From positions 21,480,290 to 21,544,289 of the forward strand of contig JAVLUZ010000142.1 in the NCBI GenBank assembly GCA_036768485.1: a stretch of 64,000 nt of DNA. Reading direction: 5' to 3'. Within the stretch, counting starts at the first letter, position 1, and the number at the start of each line of letters is the position of its first letter. Below the pieces are notes generated by a model that was given only the letters and a program-made list of their open reading frames with translations, did no database searches and was not told the DNA's origin. This stretch comes from Mermis nigrescens. Taxonomy: Eukaryota; Nematoda; Enoplea; Mermithida; Mermithidae. The translations under genes and the position numbers were made by a program. Positions 21,076-32,770 of the stretch are shown in pieces.

Positions 21076-22331
21076 GATAGAAGACGCAAAAAGGCTCAAT
21101 CGTTATTTTGTTCAGAATAATGTTTCGAACGTCAAGCAACATAACGAACGAACATCTTTGACGTTTTTGCGTTTTTCAGCTCATTTTGGGCGCATTTCGT
21201 ATATCTGCTGCTTAAAAAATTTTCATTAAGGGTTGTGGCCCCCTTGCCGCTCAGTCAGGATTCATACCTGGATGATTTTTCCTTAAAATTGAGCTTCGTC
21301 AACTGTCATCGTGAATGAAGCGTTATGAATATGAAACTTGCAGTATTCAGCACTTTCTTTAATTTTGATATTTTTTCTTAACAGAAGAAAAAATCGTCAC
21401 TCTGTTTCATGAAGCCTGTTTTTCATTTTTTATAGATAAAAATTACACATTTGTATAAAAGATTTAGCAAAATATAAATTTAAACAAAAATCGGATTTAG
21501 GTTTTTGAAACATTCGAAAAATCAAAATTCACAGCCAACTTTCTACCTTATATGAAATGCTACTATAAAATTTAGTCAACTTTTTCAAGTAAAATGAGTC
21601 TTTCGCATGCAAACATATTTTGAATGCAATGTTCTTATGCGAGAAACAAAACATGACAGATCCTGAAGTGCATAGAACAATAAGCAAAAAGTGAATCATG
21701 CTCAAGTCCCACATCTTGTTATTATGTTGGTTCAGTTCCAGATATTATTTTAGTATAACGTATTGGTAAAATTATGATATTAATTGATAAGATTGTATGA
21801 AAATTACAAAGTCGGTCGATATTATATTTCTCAATCAAGCATTATATTCTTCATTATTAAATTTAAATTTATCACTCTTTTATTTTCATTTCTTCAGACA
21901 TTTAGTGAAATATACAATAAGAAAAGATAATTTTAGTTATAACATAATTTTTCAAACTAGATACGTAAATTAAGAAAATTAGAGGTAGTTTAATTTAAGA
22001 ATTGGAAATGTATATTTGATTCTTCGTTGTTTTGCATACCTTTCTCCATTAAATGCTATCCGTTAAAGCATAAGCAATAATGCGCCAAAGTTTATACCAG
22101 TGATCATAAACCAGCGATCAAACCGGTTCTTTCAAAAACACCAACGCATTAGATTTCTCTAAAGGTTGGCTCGATTGACTACCTTTAATGCGGGTTGTCA
22201 AAACCGAATGGTGGTGAATTTTTCGATAGTGAAAATCAGTTAAAGCGTGATGTGATAGGTTTAAATGCGCTTGCAGCGCCTTAGCAGTGAAATGATAGGT
22301 ACAGCGTTAACAATGACGTATGACATATTTA
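20821..22331. repeat. Segmental duplication unit A, copy 1 (no Helitron)
   Basis: It is homologous to 23627-24591 plus 29054-30075. It starts with a G-rich MITE (20821-21075), continues through GACGTTTTTGCGTTTTTCAG (21160), CCCACATCTTGTTATTATG (21708), the empty Helitron site at 21771/21772, GTCGGTCGATATTATATTTC (21812) and AATGCGCTTGCAGCGCC (22264), to ATGACGTATGACATA. No gene is carried. Confidence 0.85.
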
Positions 22332-23602
22332 TAACACGGAATCGTACATATTTGCAGGAAAGTGTATCTTTAGACAAAAAACCAGCCGTAGGTGGAGTGG
22401 AGAACATAGGTAGGCAGCACCGAAATTCTGCGGGGGTGTGCGTGTGCAAGGTTTTTAAAGGTCAAAAAATGGTCTTTAAAATGGTGGTATGGCGAAAAAA
22501 CACCATATTCAACGTTTCTTATCGAGCACTAGACATTAGCATAACAAAAATCGCGAACAAAAATTTCAAAAATCATGTTAACCTGTTATTTCGCTTTCCT
22601 TTCTCTTTTTGACACAGAGTACTGTCTTGGCGCTGAATTCATCCAAGTTTTCTTTTTCTTTGAATCACAATTTTATTTTTGATTTGAAGCTCCAAGACGG
22701 AATTCGTCAAATTTCACTCGGCTATTTATTTAAATACGAGTTATTCAATGATGTTCATCAATCTAAGAATCTTAAAATATAAAACAGTAGAAGCATAAGT
22801 TGGCACACGCACTCGTGTGTACATGTAGAACACTGAATGTAAATGTATATGTACTATGTTAATGTTTATGTTGTCTGAGGAGCATTCCGAAACCCATGTA
22901 TTCTTGGCATTCTCTCCTTTTCATTGGATTTCATAAATAAATTTAGAGATACTTATTTGAATTTTTGTAATCCCAAGGTTTTAAGGAGCACCAAAGTAGA
23001 TTGTCCTAAAACTATCTGAAAATCTTTGCTAGATATAAAGAGAAAATTGTATAATTCTGCAGACGCTTATTCTTCAATTAAGTAGCTTTATCAATAGAAA
23101 ATTAAAATTTATCACTTTCGTTTCCATTGCTTCAAATATCGTGTTTGCAATAATGTCCCTAGAAATTATAGATAATTACGAGGAAAACATGCTATTTTAC
23201 TTAAGCTGAGAAAATTTTCCATTCAACTCAAAGGCATGCAGGGTTGTCAAGTTGGAGTTTTTCCCATTTTGGGGTTTTTTGAGGCCGTTGGAGGCATTTT
23301 TTAGCGATTAGGGTTTTTTTGCACCCATGCTTAAGCATTGGTTGGGGGGTTTAGACAGTTTGAGGTTAACGTTTTAAGTTTTTTGACAAAAGCACTTGGC
23401 AACACTAATGACTGGCCACACGAAAGCACACAAAACGGAAATACAGCCGATTATTTTCAAAAAATACTAAGGCATTAGATTTCTCTGAAGGAGTTAATGC
23501 ATGCTAAAATAGGTTCAAACACGAGTGCAGTGCCGGCTAAAAAGTAGCATAATGTCAGTAAACAATGACGTTAGGTGCCTAAACATGTGTATGACAACAT
23601 AA
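22332..23602. repeat. Segmental duplication unit B, copy 1
   Basis: It is homologous to 44821-47684. Shared landmarks are ATCGTACATATTTGCAGG (22340), a truncated G-rich MITE from 22405 to about 22575, TACTGTCTTGGCGCTGA (22620), CCCAAGGTTTTAAGGAGC (22972), CTGGCCACACGAAAGC (23412) and GTATGACAACATAATC. It lacks two insertions that copy 2 carries (45150-45405 and 45907-47140), so it serves as an empty reference. Confidence 0.85.
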
Positions 23603-23626
23603 TCATAGGTAGCGCGATAGCGCTAC
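23603..23626 (+). mobile_element. Helitron 5' terminus relic
   Basis: TCATAGGTAGCGCGATAGCG after A, then the closing half of the palindrome, after which sequence switches to a MITE. The same relic at the same host site occurs at 47685-47708. Confidence 0.7.
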
Positions 23627-24591
23627 GATAGCTGGGCCGCACCAAAGTTCTGGAGGGGGGGGGGGTGCAAGATTTTTTCAAAGGTAATAATGGCCTTAAA
23701 AATGGTGGTGTGACCAAAAAACACCATTTTTCAACATTTATCATCGAGCAATATCCATTGCATCAGAAAAAATGCGAAAAAAAACGGAAAAAAATTCAAA
23801 AATTGAATTCTGGGGTTGTTTTGGTTTCTAGGGGGTATTTCGGTTTCTGGGGGGGTGCATACCCCCAAACCCCCCACGCTCAGGTATGGATAGAACACGC
23901 AAAAAGGCTCAATCGTTATTTTGTTCAGAGTAATATTTTGAACGTCAAGCAAGATAACAAACGAATATTTTGACGTTTTTGCGTTTTTCAGCTCATTTTG
24001 GGTGCATTTCGTATATCTGCGGCATGAAAAATTTGCAGAAAGGGTTTTGGGGGGCGCCCCCTTTCCGCTCAGGATTTTCGCCTGAATGGGTTTTCCTTAA
24101 AATTGAGCTACTACAACTGTCATCGTAAATAAAGCATTATGAATATGAAACTTGCAGTATTCAGCGCTTTCTTTAATTGTGATATTTTTTCTTGACAGGA
24201 AAAAATCTTCGCTCTGTTTCATAAAGTCTGTTTTTCATTCTTATAGATAAAAATTACACATTTGTATAAAAGATTTAGCAAAATATAAATTTAAACAAAA
24301 AGCGGATTTAGGTTTTTGATAGATTTGAAAATCAAAATTCGCAGCTAACTTTCTGCCTTTAAATGAAATGTTACTATAAAATAACTTTTTTGAGAAAAGC
24401 CTTAGATAAAAATGAGTTTTTCGCATGCAAACGTATTTTGAATGCAATGTTCTTATGCGAGAAACAAAACATGACGGAAACCTAAGTGCACAGATCAATA
24501 AGCAAACAGGGAATCATGTTTAAGTCCCACATCTTGTTATTATGTTGGTTTACGGTTCCACGTCTTATTTTAGTATAGCGTATTGATAAAA
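23627..24591. repeat. Segmental duplication unit A, copy 2, left part
   Basis: It is the homologue of 20821-21771. It starts with MITE M8 (about 23627-23888, ending CTCAGGTATG) and ends exactly at the Helitron H4 insertion point. The right part resumes at 29054. Confidence 0.85.
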
Positions 24592-27500
24592 CTAGCAAAG
24601 AAAAATGCTCCGATGGAACAAAAAAGATGAATATACTTGGAATTGTGGATTATTAAGGATGTAAAAGGAGGGGACTAGGGAGAATCTACTTAAAGTCGCA
24701 AAATCTGCTAAAAATCATACTTTCTCTAAGCAACGCAAAAAATCGAAGTATATTCTGCGGCCTCTAAAAAGTGTCTTTTTTAAATAATTTTTAAAATTTC
24801 AGTTAATAAACGAAATCTATAATGTTTCCTTTTTTAAAATTGCTGGCAAGTAGCAACACTGACTAGCTTCGTATCCTGATTGTAAGAAAACTTAGTGGTA
24901 TTGTATTTAAAGTTGTTTTATTTTGCTATGAGCATTATAGCAAGCAAAGCAGGGGCCGATTGATTAGTGCACACAATCGTTACGGGCATGCTAGTGTACC
25001 TACATTTAGTCTGTTTCAAGTCAACTCACGCGTTTCCTACTGTTTTGAGCCAACAATTCTTGCAATTGTTTTGGATGCATCGATGTTTGCTATTTCATTC
25101 AATTGGCTTAGAAAGACTGTTACTCGATATCATTTCCCATAGCTGCTGCATAGCTAACGTGCTGCTTTTTCAATCATTTTTATGGTTAAATATTTATTCT
25201 AATGTGTTGACCGCAGAATATACTTCGATTTTTTGCGTTGCTTAGAGAAAGTATGATTTTTAGCAGATTTTGCGACTTTAGGTAGATTCTCCCTAGTCCC
25301 CTCCTTTTACATCCTTAATAATCCACAATTCCAAGTATATTCATCTTTTTTGTTCCATCGGAGCATTTTTCTTTGCTAGTACCCTACTTTTAATCAGCAT
25401 GATTTCAGTACATCAGTCAGCAAACACATACAGTAACATACCACAATAATGACAGCAGTCCAAGAACGCGGAAAACAATATTGTTCTTAACATAAATTAA
25501 TTGCCTCTAAATTAAAAAAATATTGTTTAAAAAAAGACTCCCTAGATTTTATAACCGTCTTCCTTTTGAAATCAATCAGACTGCATAGAATTTGAAACTG
25601 AGTTAGATATGCTCTTGATTGTCAGAAGTATAAAGTTTACTATTTTTTATTAGCTATAGTAAATATATGATTACATTCTAAACAGTCCTGTAAGTTATAG
25701 AGGTCGTTCCACATTTAAATTAACTTGGAAACGACATATAACGTATCTACGGGACTTACTTAAGTACCTGGCTACACTTAGCGCTGGTCAGGTTGCTAGG
25801 GCGAAACGCCGGACTCAACCACACGACCCTCAATAACTACGGTCTCAAACTCCTCGGACCTAAATTCGTCCGTACCTACGGAGCTATTGGCAGCTATGCC
25901 CTAAAAACCTAACGCAGTAGTAATTAAGTAACCCCGGAATTTTGCCCTAGGTCAGTTGACCTATTTTGGACCAAAATAATAATTAACGCAAAAAGCTTTG
26001 TTAACTTGCTTTCGCCAGAGAATACCTATGGCGAAAAACTATTTCTTTTCTGGTTCCTACGAGCACAATGGACAATGAAAACAACAAAAAAGAGCTCTCA
26101 ACCAGCCAGTCATCTTACATAAAAATTATGAAATAATTTTTATGATTTTTAAATTGAAATTTGGGTGTTTGAATTTGCGATAAAGAAAATAATCAAAAGA
26201 CAGTCACTTGGATTATTTAAGCCGAGTAATAAAATAAGGGCCGTCCACCAATTCCGAACTAAACGCGATTGATCACTATGAAAAAGTTTTGAAAAATGAG
26301 CTTGCTAAGCGAGAGTTGTAAACCAAGAGAAACTTAAAGTTTAAACCTACCATTAAATTATGAAGAGAATTGTAAAAGATTTTAAACTATAAGAAAATTG
26401 AAAAGGTGGGATGTTGGTAAATTAAAAAAACAAAGTTTTTCGGCAAAAATTCCAAAATTTCACGCAAATATCAAGTTTAAGGAACACTAACGCTCAGATT
26501 TGGTAGTAAAATAAATTTGTAGTGTAAACTACATATTAACAACAAATGAATTGTGCAAACTTTACAAAACTACTAAGTGTAGGGAATACTAACAGTCAGA
26601 TTCCCAATTCTGATTTTACGTTAAAAAAACTAGAATTTTACTCTATTTTTATCCTATTCGACTTCGCCCGACTTCTGAACAGAGAAAGTGGCGAACAAAA
26701 AATGTACAAACACGTATTTTCCACTGTCCACCACATTGTAAACTTTAAAAATCTGAACCTAACGCCCATTGAATGTAAATAAATTCGGTTCGGGCCAGTT
26801 TGTTGCCCTTTGATTGTAGTAAGTTTGTATGTGCCAAACTTATGTTCCGCAAAATATTTGATATGATTTATTAATCAAAATACGAAAAAACCTGTTTTTT
26901 TCGCCCACTTTACACTTCAGATTTCGAACTTTACACCCCATAAACAACTCAATATAACGTTTTTTTGAACGCGGCTCGCTTCGACGTGTAGCCATTAGAA
27001 GTTACTTTATTTATATTTTATTTAATTAACCCCAACTTTTGGCAGAGAAATCTTGGACAAAATCTGTTTTTTACTCATCCACTAGAGAGTAAAGTTTAAA
27101 ACCCTGGTACTAACTGCGTATTGATTGTAGAAAAGTTTGCTGGTAAGCACAAGATAGCCCTTGATCCGAAGTACATTTCTGTCAGAAAAAATTTCTAGTC
27201 GGATTCGTAATTTTGATATTGCTCCGATATTACTTTCAACATTTATGGAAAAATGAGTCTCCATAATGTTTTATAGACAAATAAACATTAGGTTTAAACC
27301 ACTTTGCAATACTGCTGAGTGTAAGCAAGCGCGCCCAACTGACGTATATATTTCATTCCCTGTAAATTTTTAGATCTCAGGAAAAATTTCGGTTTTTGCA
27401 ATGCTCTAGAACAAAGGCTAGCATGCAGTGTAAAAAATTACTCGGATATTATGATCAACATTCATGAAAAAGTCTCTACAATGGTCTGAGGACAAATAAA

Positions 27501-29053
27501 CAATGAGTGTAAACTACTTTACATCACTGTTGGATGTAAACAAACGCGCCCACGTGACGTCTCACATTTGATCCTTTGAAAATTTTTAGACTCCAGGAAA
27601 AAATTAGGTTTCTGGAATGCTCAAAAACGAAGATAAATACATATGTAGTCTAAACTTCATGTAAACACCTAGTGTAAAGAAAATTTTGGTCAGATTCGTA
27701 ATTTTGATATTGTTCCGATATTACGATTAATATTTATGAAAAAAATTAAGTCTCCATAATGTTCTATGGGCAAACTAACAATTGGTGTAAACCACTTTAC
27801 AACACTGTAGAGTGTAAACATATGCGCCAGACTGGCATATCAAATTTGGTTCCTGGTCCACTTCTAGACTTGATAATCGTGTCCCTGACTCATAACCGGA
27901 GAAGCAGGCAGAAAAAACAAGACAGAAACGCATTTTAAACACCAAATTTTTGACTTTACACTCGCTAAATATTAATGTATAGACAATTTGCTTTGACATG
28001 CACCCGATATAAAGCACTTTATTTTAATTCTATTAGACTTATCCCGACTTCTGGACGGAGAAAGTGGCGAACGAAAAACGCAACAAAAACGTATTTTCCA
28101 TCATTTAGAACACTGTAAACTTTAAAATTCCGTACCGAACTCCCCATTGAGTTTAAAGAAATTCGGTTTGGTACAATTTGTAGCTTTTAAATCGTAGTAC
28201 ATCCCTGTGTGCCAAAATTCTGTTGCAAAAATTATTTGGTATGATTTATTAATCAAAATTCGGAAAAAACGTGTTTTTTTCGCTCATTTTTTACCTCTGA
28301 TTTCGAACTTTACACCCCCATAAATAACTCAATATTGCGTTTTTTTATATGCGGTTTGCTGCGATGTGTAGCCCCTGAGAGGCACTTTATTACTGCTGTA
28401 TTCAATTCACCCTGACTCATAAGCGGGAAAATTTGGCAGAGAAATCTTAGTTAAAATCCGTTTTTTTACACCATCCATTAGAGTGTAAACTTTAAACTCC
28501 AGGATCTAACTCACTATAGAGCATAGAAGTCTTTGCTTATATGCAGAATGTAGCCCTTAATCCGCTCTACATTTCTGTCAGAAAACATTTTAAAAAACTC
28601 ATAACCGCAGTTAGTATCGGACATAAGCAGGTTGAAAACTCGACCAAAAAGTGCTTTTTCACCCCCAGATTTTCGCACTCTTTACACTGCCATTCGATAA
28701 CTAATGCGAATTTCAAAAAAACAAAAAAAGTGTCATCTGTAGAATTCATCTTTCTATTATCCTATGCTGTTCAATTCTTCGAGTCATTAATACTCAGTTG
28801 TCCACATGCCGCAGTAAAAAGGTCCCAAAATTTGTCCTATGTTATAACGTTACACAAAAACTTTACACCTTCTTTACACAGTCAGTTTTGAGTTTCAAGA
28901 AAAACAAAAAACACGGGCAGCGAATTTTTTTATTATCGTTCTTTTAAAAAAACCGCACCTTCCAGAAGTGTCCCGTTATAGCTGTAGAGGGGGTGCACAG
29001 GTGTTAGGGGTACCCAAGTATATTATAGGTACGCGCTAACGCGCTACCTAAGA
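24592..29053 (-). mobile_element. Helitron-type element H4, complete, with readable empty site
   Basis: On the minus strand it begins TCTTAGGTAGCGCG (29053) and ends CTAG (24595-24592). The left flank TATTGATAAAA and right flank TTATGATATTAA are contiguous at 21761-21783 in the duplicated unit, so insertion was between A and T with no duplication or loss. The 3' hairpin plus 10-nt spacer is as in H3. The 4.46-kb body contains the tail-to-tail module (24592-25379), an LTR-like repeat (25689-26450) and GTGTAAA-rich sequence (26470-28960). It has no helicase/Rep gene. Small frames inside differ in frame between copies and are not considered genes. Confidence 0.9.
25689..26450 (+). repeat. LTR-like repeat, copy 3, inside Helitron H4
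   Basis: It starts TGTAAGTTATAGAGG, comparable with the inverse of 49767 (TGTAACTTATGGGCG), and carries the core GGGACTTACTTAAGTACC (25753), CACTTAGCGCTGGTC (25776), CCCCGGAATTTTGCC (25932) and GGTCAGTTGACCTATTTTGG (25950). The right edge is uncertain, somewhere before the Helitron phrase CGCAAATATCAAG at 26463. Confidence 0.5.
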
Positions 29054-30077
29054 TTATGATATTAACCGATAAGAACTTATGGAAATTACAAAGTCGGTCG
29101 ATACTATATTTCTCAATCAAGCATTAGTTCATTATTAGATTTAGATTTTTCACCCTTTTATTTTCATTTCTTCAGATATATACAACGATAAGAGATAAAA
29201 TTAATTATAACATAATTTTTTAAACTAAATACGTAAATTAAGAAAATTAGTGGTAATTCAATTTAAGAATTGGAAATGCATATTTGATTCTTCATCGTTT
29301 TGCATGCCTTTTTCCTTTGAAGGTTATCCGTTAGGTTATCCGTTAGTGAAAGAAACGAAATAACACATCAAAATTTACACAGGTGATCGTAAACATGCAA
29401 ATAAGCCGGTTTTTTTCCAAAAACACCAACGCATCAGATTTCTCTAAAGGTTGGCTCGGTTGACTACCTTAAATGAGGGCTGTCTAAACCAATTAGTGGT
29501 GAATTTTCCGATAGTCATGATCAGACATGCACAGCAGGGGAATTCTGCGGGGGAGGGCTGAAATTTTAAAGTACCATTTTCGGGCCAAAAAAATTATAGG
29601 AACGCGTCAAAAACATCTTTTTTTGGTGTTTTAGACGATGTTTTATCTTTCTGGTGCATAAAAACATAGTAAAATATTTCAAAAAAATCAAAAAAGTCGA
29701 AAAAATTCATCAATATTCAGGTGAAAAACATAATTATATGAAGCAAAGCCTTGACAAATTGAGAATTTTGAGCAAATAGATGGCTAAAAATGGTCAAAAA
29801 ACACTTTTTATGCCACTTTTAGGGAAAATTTCGGAAACTTCTGTAAATTCCTAAAAAATCGATTAATCTGGCTGGGGTGAAAAATTTTTTGCGGGGGGTG
29901 AAAAGTTTTTTGCGGGGGTTGAATACCCCACCCAAACCCCCCGCAAGATCATGTATGGTCATAATCACTTAAAGCAAGATGTAATAGGTTTAAATGCGCT
30001 TGCAGCGCCTTAGTAGCGTAATAATACGTACAACATAACGCCAAAGTTAACAATGACGTATGACATACATATATATA
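29054..30077. repeat. Segmental duplication unit A, copy 2, right part
   Basis: It continues the sequence interrupted by H4 (TTATGATATTAACCG) and runs to GACGTATGACATAC, where Helitron H5 is inserted. Relative to 21772-22331 it has an extra MITE at 29522-29957. Confidence 0.85.
29522..29957. mobile_element. G-rich MITE M6 (436 bp)
   Basis: It starts CAGACATGCACAGCAGG and ends AAGATCATGTATG. It is flanked by GTCATGAT (29514-29521) and GTCATAAT (29958-29965). It is absent from the homologous site near 22237 (GTGAAAATCAG), which supports recent mobility. It is longer than M1 with a different interior (GTGAAAAATTTTTTGCGG). Confidence 0.75.
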
Positions 30078-32770
30078 CTAGCAAAGAAAAATGCTCCGAT
30101 GGAACAAAAAAGATTAATATACTTGTAATTGTGGATTATTAAGGATGTAAAAGGATGGGACTAGGAAAAAGCTACATAAAATCGCAAAATCTGCTAAAAA
30201 TCACACTTTCTCTAAGCGATGCAAAAAATCGAAGTATATCCTGCAGCCTCTAGAAATGTGTCTTTTTTAAATAATTTTCAGTTTCAGATAAGAGTGTATA
30301 AACGAAATCCATAATGTTCACTTTTTTAAATTGCTGGCAATTAGCAACGCTGACTAGCTTCATATCCGGATTGATAGAAAACTAAGTGGTATTGTATTTT
30401 AAGATGTTTTATTTTGTTATGAGCATTATAGCAAGCATAGTAGGGGCCGATTGATTAGTGCACACAATCGTTACGGGCATGCTAGTGTACCTACATTTAG
30501 TCTGTTTCAAGTCAAGTTACGCGTTTCCCACTGTTTTTAGCCAACAATTTCTTCAATTGTCTTGGATGCATCGATGTTTGCTATTTCATTCAATTGGCTT
30601 AGAAAGACTGTTAGTTTACTCAATATCATTTCCCATAGCTACTGCATAGCTAACGTGCTGCTTTTTCAATAACTTTTATGGTTAAACATTTATTTTAATC
30701 TGTTGGCCGCAGAATATACTTCGATTTTTTGCACCCTACTTTTAATTAGCATGATTTGAGTACATCAGTCAGTAAACACATACAGTAGCATGCCACAATA
30801 ATGACAGCGGTCCAAGAACGCGACACAGCATTATCCTTCTTAAACAAGACAACCTTACATTATTTAAACAGATCAAAGTTTTTCAGCATAAACTTTACGC
30901 AAATATCAAGTGTAAGGAACACTAATGCTCAGATTTGGAAGTTAAACTACATATTAACAACAAATGATTAGTGCAAACTTTGCACAACTTCTAGGTGTAG
31001 AGAAAACTAAGAGTCAGATTCCCAATTCTGATTTTACGTAGAACATTTTGGAAAAAAATTAAGCTTCTGCAAGGCTCTAGAACTGAAGTTAATATGCAGT
31101 GTAAACTTTGCACAACCACAGAGTTTAAAGAAGATTTTAGTCGGATTCGTAATTCTAATATTTTTCTGATATTACGATTGAGATTTATGAAAGAAATTGA
31201 GTCTCCCCAATGACCCGAGAACAAATAAACATCAGTTGTAAACTACTTTACACCACTGTTAAGTGTAAGCTAACGCGCTCAACTGGTGTCTCACATTTGA
31301 TTCCTGGTACATTTTTAGACTTAAGAAAAAAATCAAGCTTCTGCAGGCTCTAGAACTAAAGATAATATGCAGTGTGATTTTTACACAACCACAGAGTGTG
31401 AAGAAAATTTCAGTCGGATTCGTAATTCTGATATTATTGTGATATTACGATCAACATTTATGAAAAATTCAGTCTCCACAATGGCCCGAGGACAAATAAA
31501 TATCAGATGTAAACCACTTTACACCACTGTTGAGTGCAAACAAACTGGCATATCACATTAGCTTTCTGGTTCATTTTTAGACTTGAGATTATGTCCAGAC
31601 TCATAATCCAGAACTTAGCAGAAAAAACAAGACAGAAACAAGTTTAACACCCCCATTTTTTTGACTTTACACCTCCCGAAAAAGCTAAATATTGATGTAA
31701 ACAAACGCAATTCGCTGTGACGCATACCCCTTAGAAAGTACTTTTTTTATCCTATTCGACCTCACCCGACTTCTGAACAGAGAAAGTGGCGAACAAAAAA
31801 ATGGACAAACACGTATTTTCCACTGTCCACCACATTGTAAACTTTAAAAATCTGAAGCTAACGCCCCATTGAGTGTAAATAAATTCGGTTCGGGCCAGTT
31901 TGTAGCCCTTTGATTATAGTACGTTTGTATGTGCCGAACTTATGTTCCACAAAATATTCGATATGATTTACCAATCAAAATACGAAAAACAACCTGTTTT
32001 TTCACCTATTTCACACCTCAGATTTCGAACTTTACACCCCCATAAACAACTCAATATTACGTTTTTTTGCACGCGGCTTGCTTCGACGTGTAGCCCTCAG
32101 AATTTACTTCATTTTAATTTTATTCAATTCAACACCAACTCAATACCAAAAAAGTTGGCAGAGAAATCTTGAACAAAATCTGTTTTTTACTCATCCACTG
32201 AAGTGTAAAGTTTAAACCCCTGGTACTAACTGCGTATTGATTGTAAAAACGTTTGCTGGTAAGCACAAGATAGCCCTTGATTCGTAGTACATTTCTGACA
32301 GAAAAATTTCTTAAAACTCATAATCGGAGTTGTTGGCAGACATAAACAAGTCGAAAACTCGACCAAAATGTGTCTTTTCACCCTCAGATTTTCGCACTCT
32401 TTACACTCCCATTCGAGAACCAAGGCTAAATTCAATAAAACAAAAAAGTTTCAAGTGCTAAATTCCTTCCTCTACAAATCTATGCCATTAAATTGTTTGA
32501 AGTAGCAATACTGAGTTGTCCACAAGCCCGGTAAAAAACCCCCAAAATTCGCTGTATATTATAACGTTACGCCAGAAGTTTACACCTCCTTTACACAGTC
32601 AGTTTTATGTGTAAAGAAAAGCAAAAAAGACAGGCGGTGAATTTTTTATTATTATCTTTCTTTAAAAAAATCCGCACCTCTCAGATGTGTCCCGTTATAG
32701 CTGTAGGGGGTGCACAGGTGTTGGGGGTACCCAAGTATATTATAGATACGCGCTAACGCGCTACCTATGA
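30078..32770 (-). mobile_element. Helitron-type element H5, complete (2.69 kb)
   Basis: On the minus strand it begins TCATAGGTAGCGCG at 32770, preceded by A, and ends CTAG at 30081-30078, followed by T. The tail-to-tail module is present but its right arm stops after TTCGATTTTTTGC (30734). The GTGTAAA-rich body spans 30880-32700. There is no LTR-like insertion, unlike H4 and H6. No transposition protein. Confidence 0.85.

Noticed and set aside
20750..21229. 159-codon plus-strand frame
   Set aside because: It runs through MITE M7; the duplicate at 23640-23973 breaks the frame, and the residues come from G-runs and A-runs.
24960..25245. 92-codon frame found also at 30458-30649 and 38459-38740
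   Set aside because: All lie in the centre of the Helitron tail module. The copies use different frames and one is cut short, so shared descent of non-coding DNA explains them better than a gene.
28541..28891. 116-codon frame inside Helitron H4
   Set aside because: The homologous region of H5 (32250-32600) has stops and shifts; no domain.
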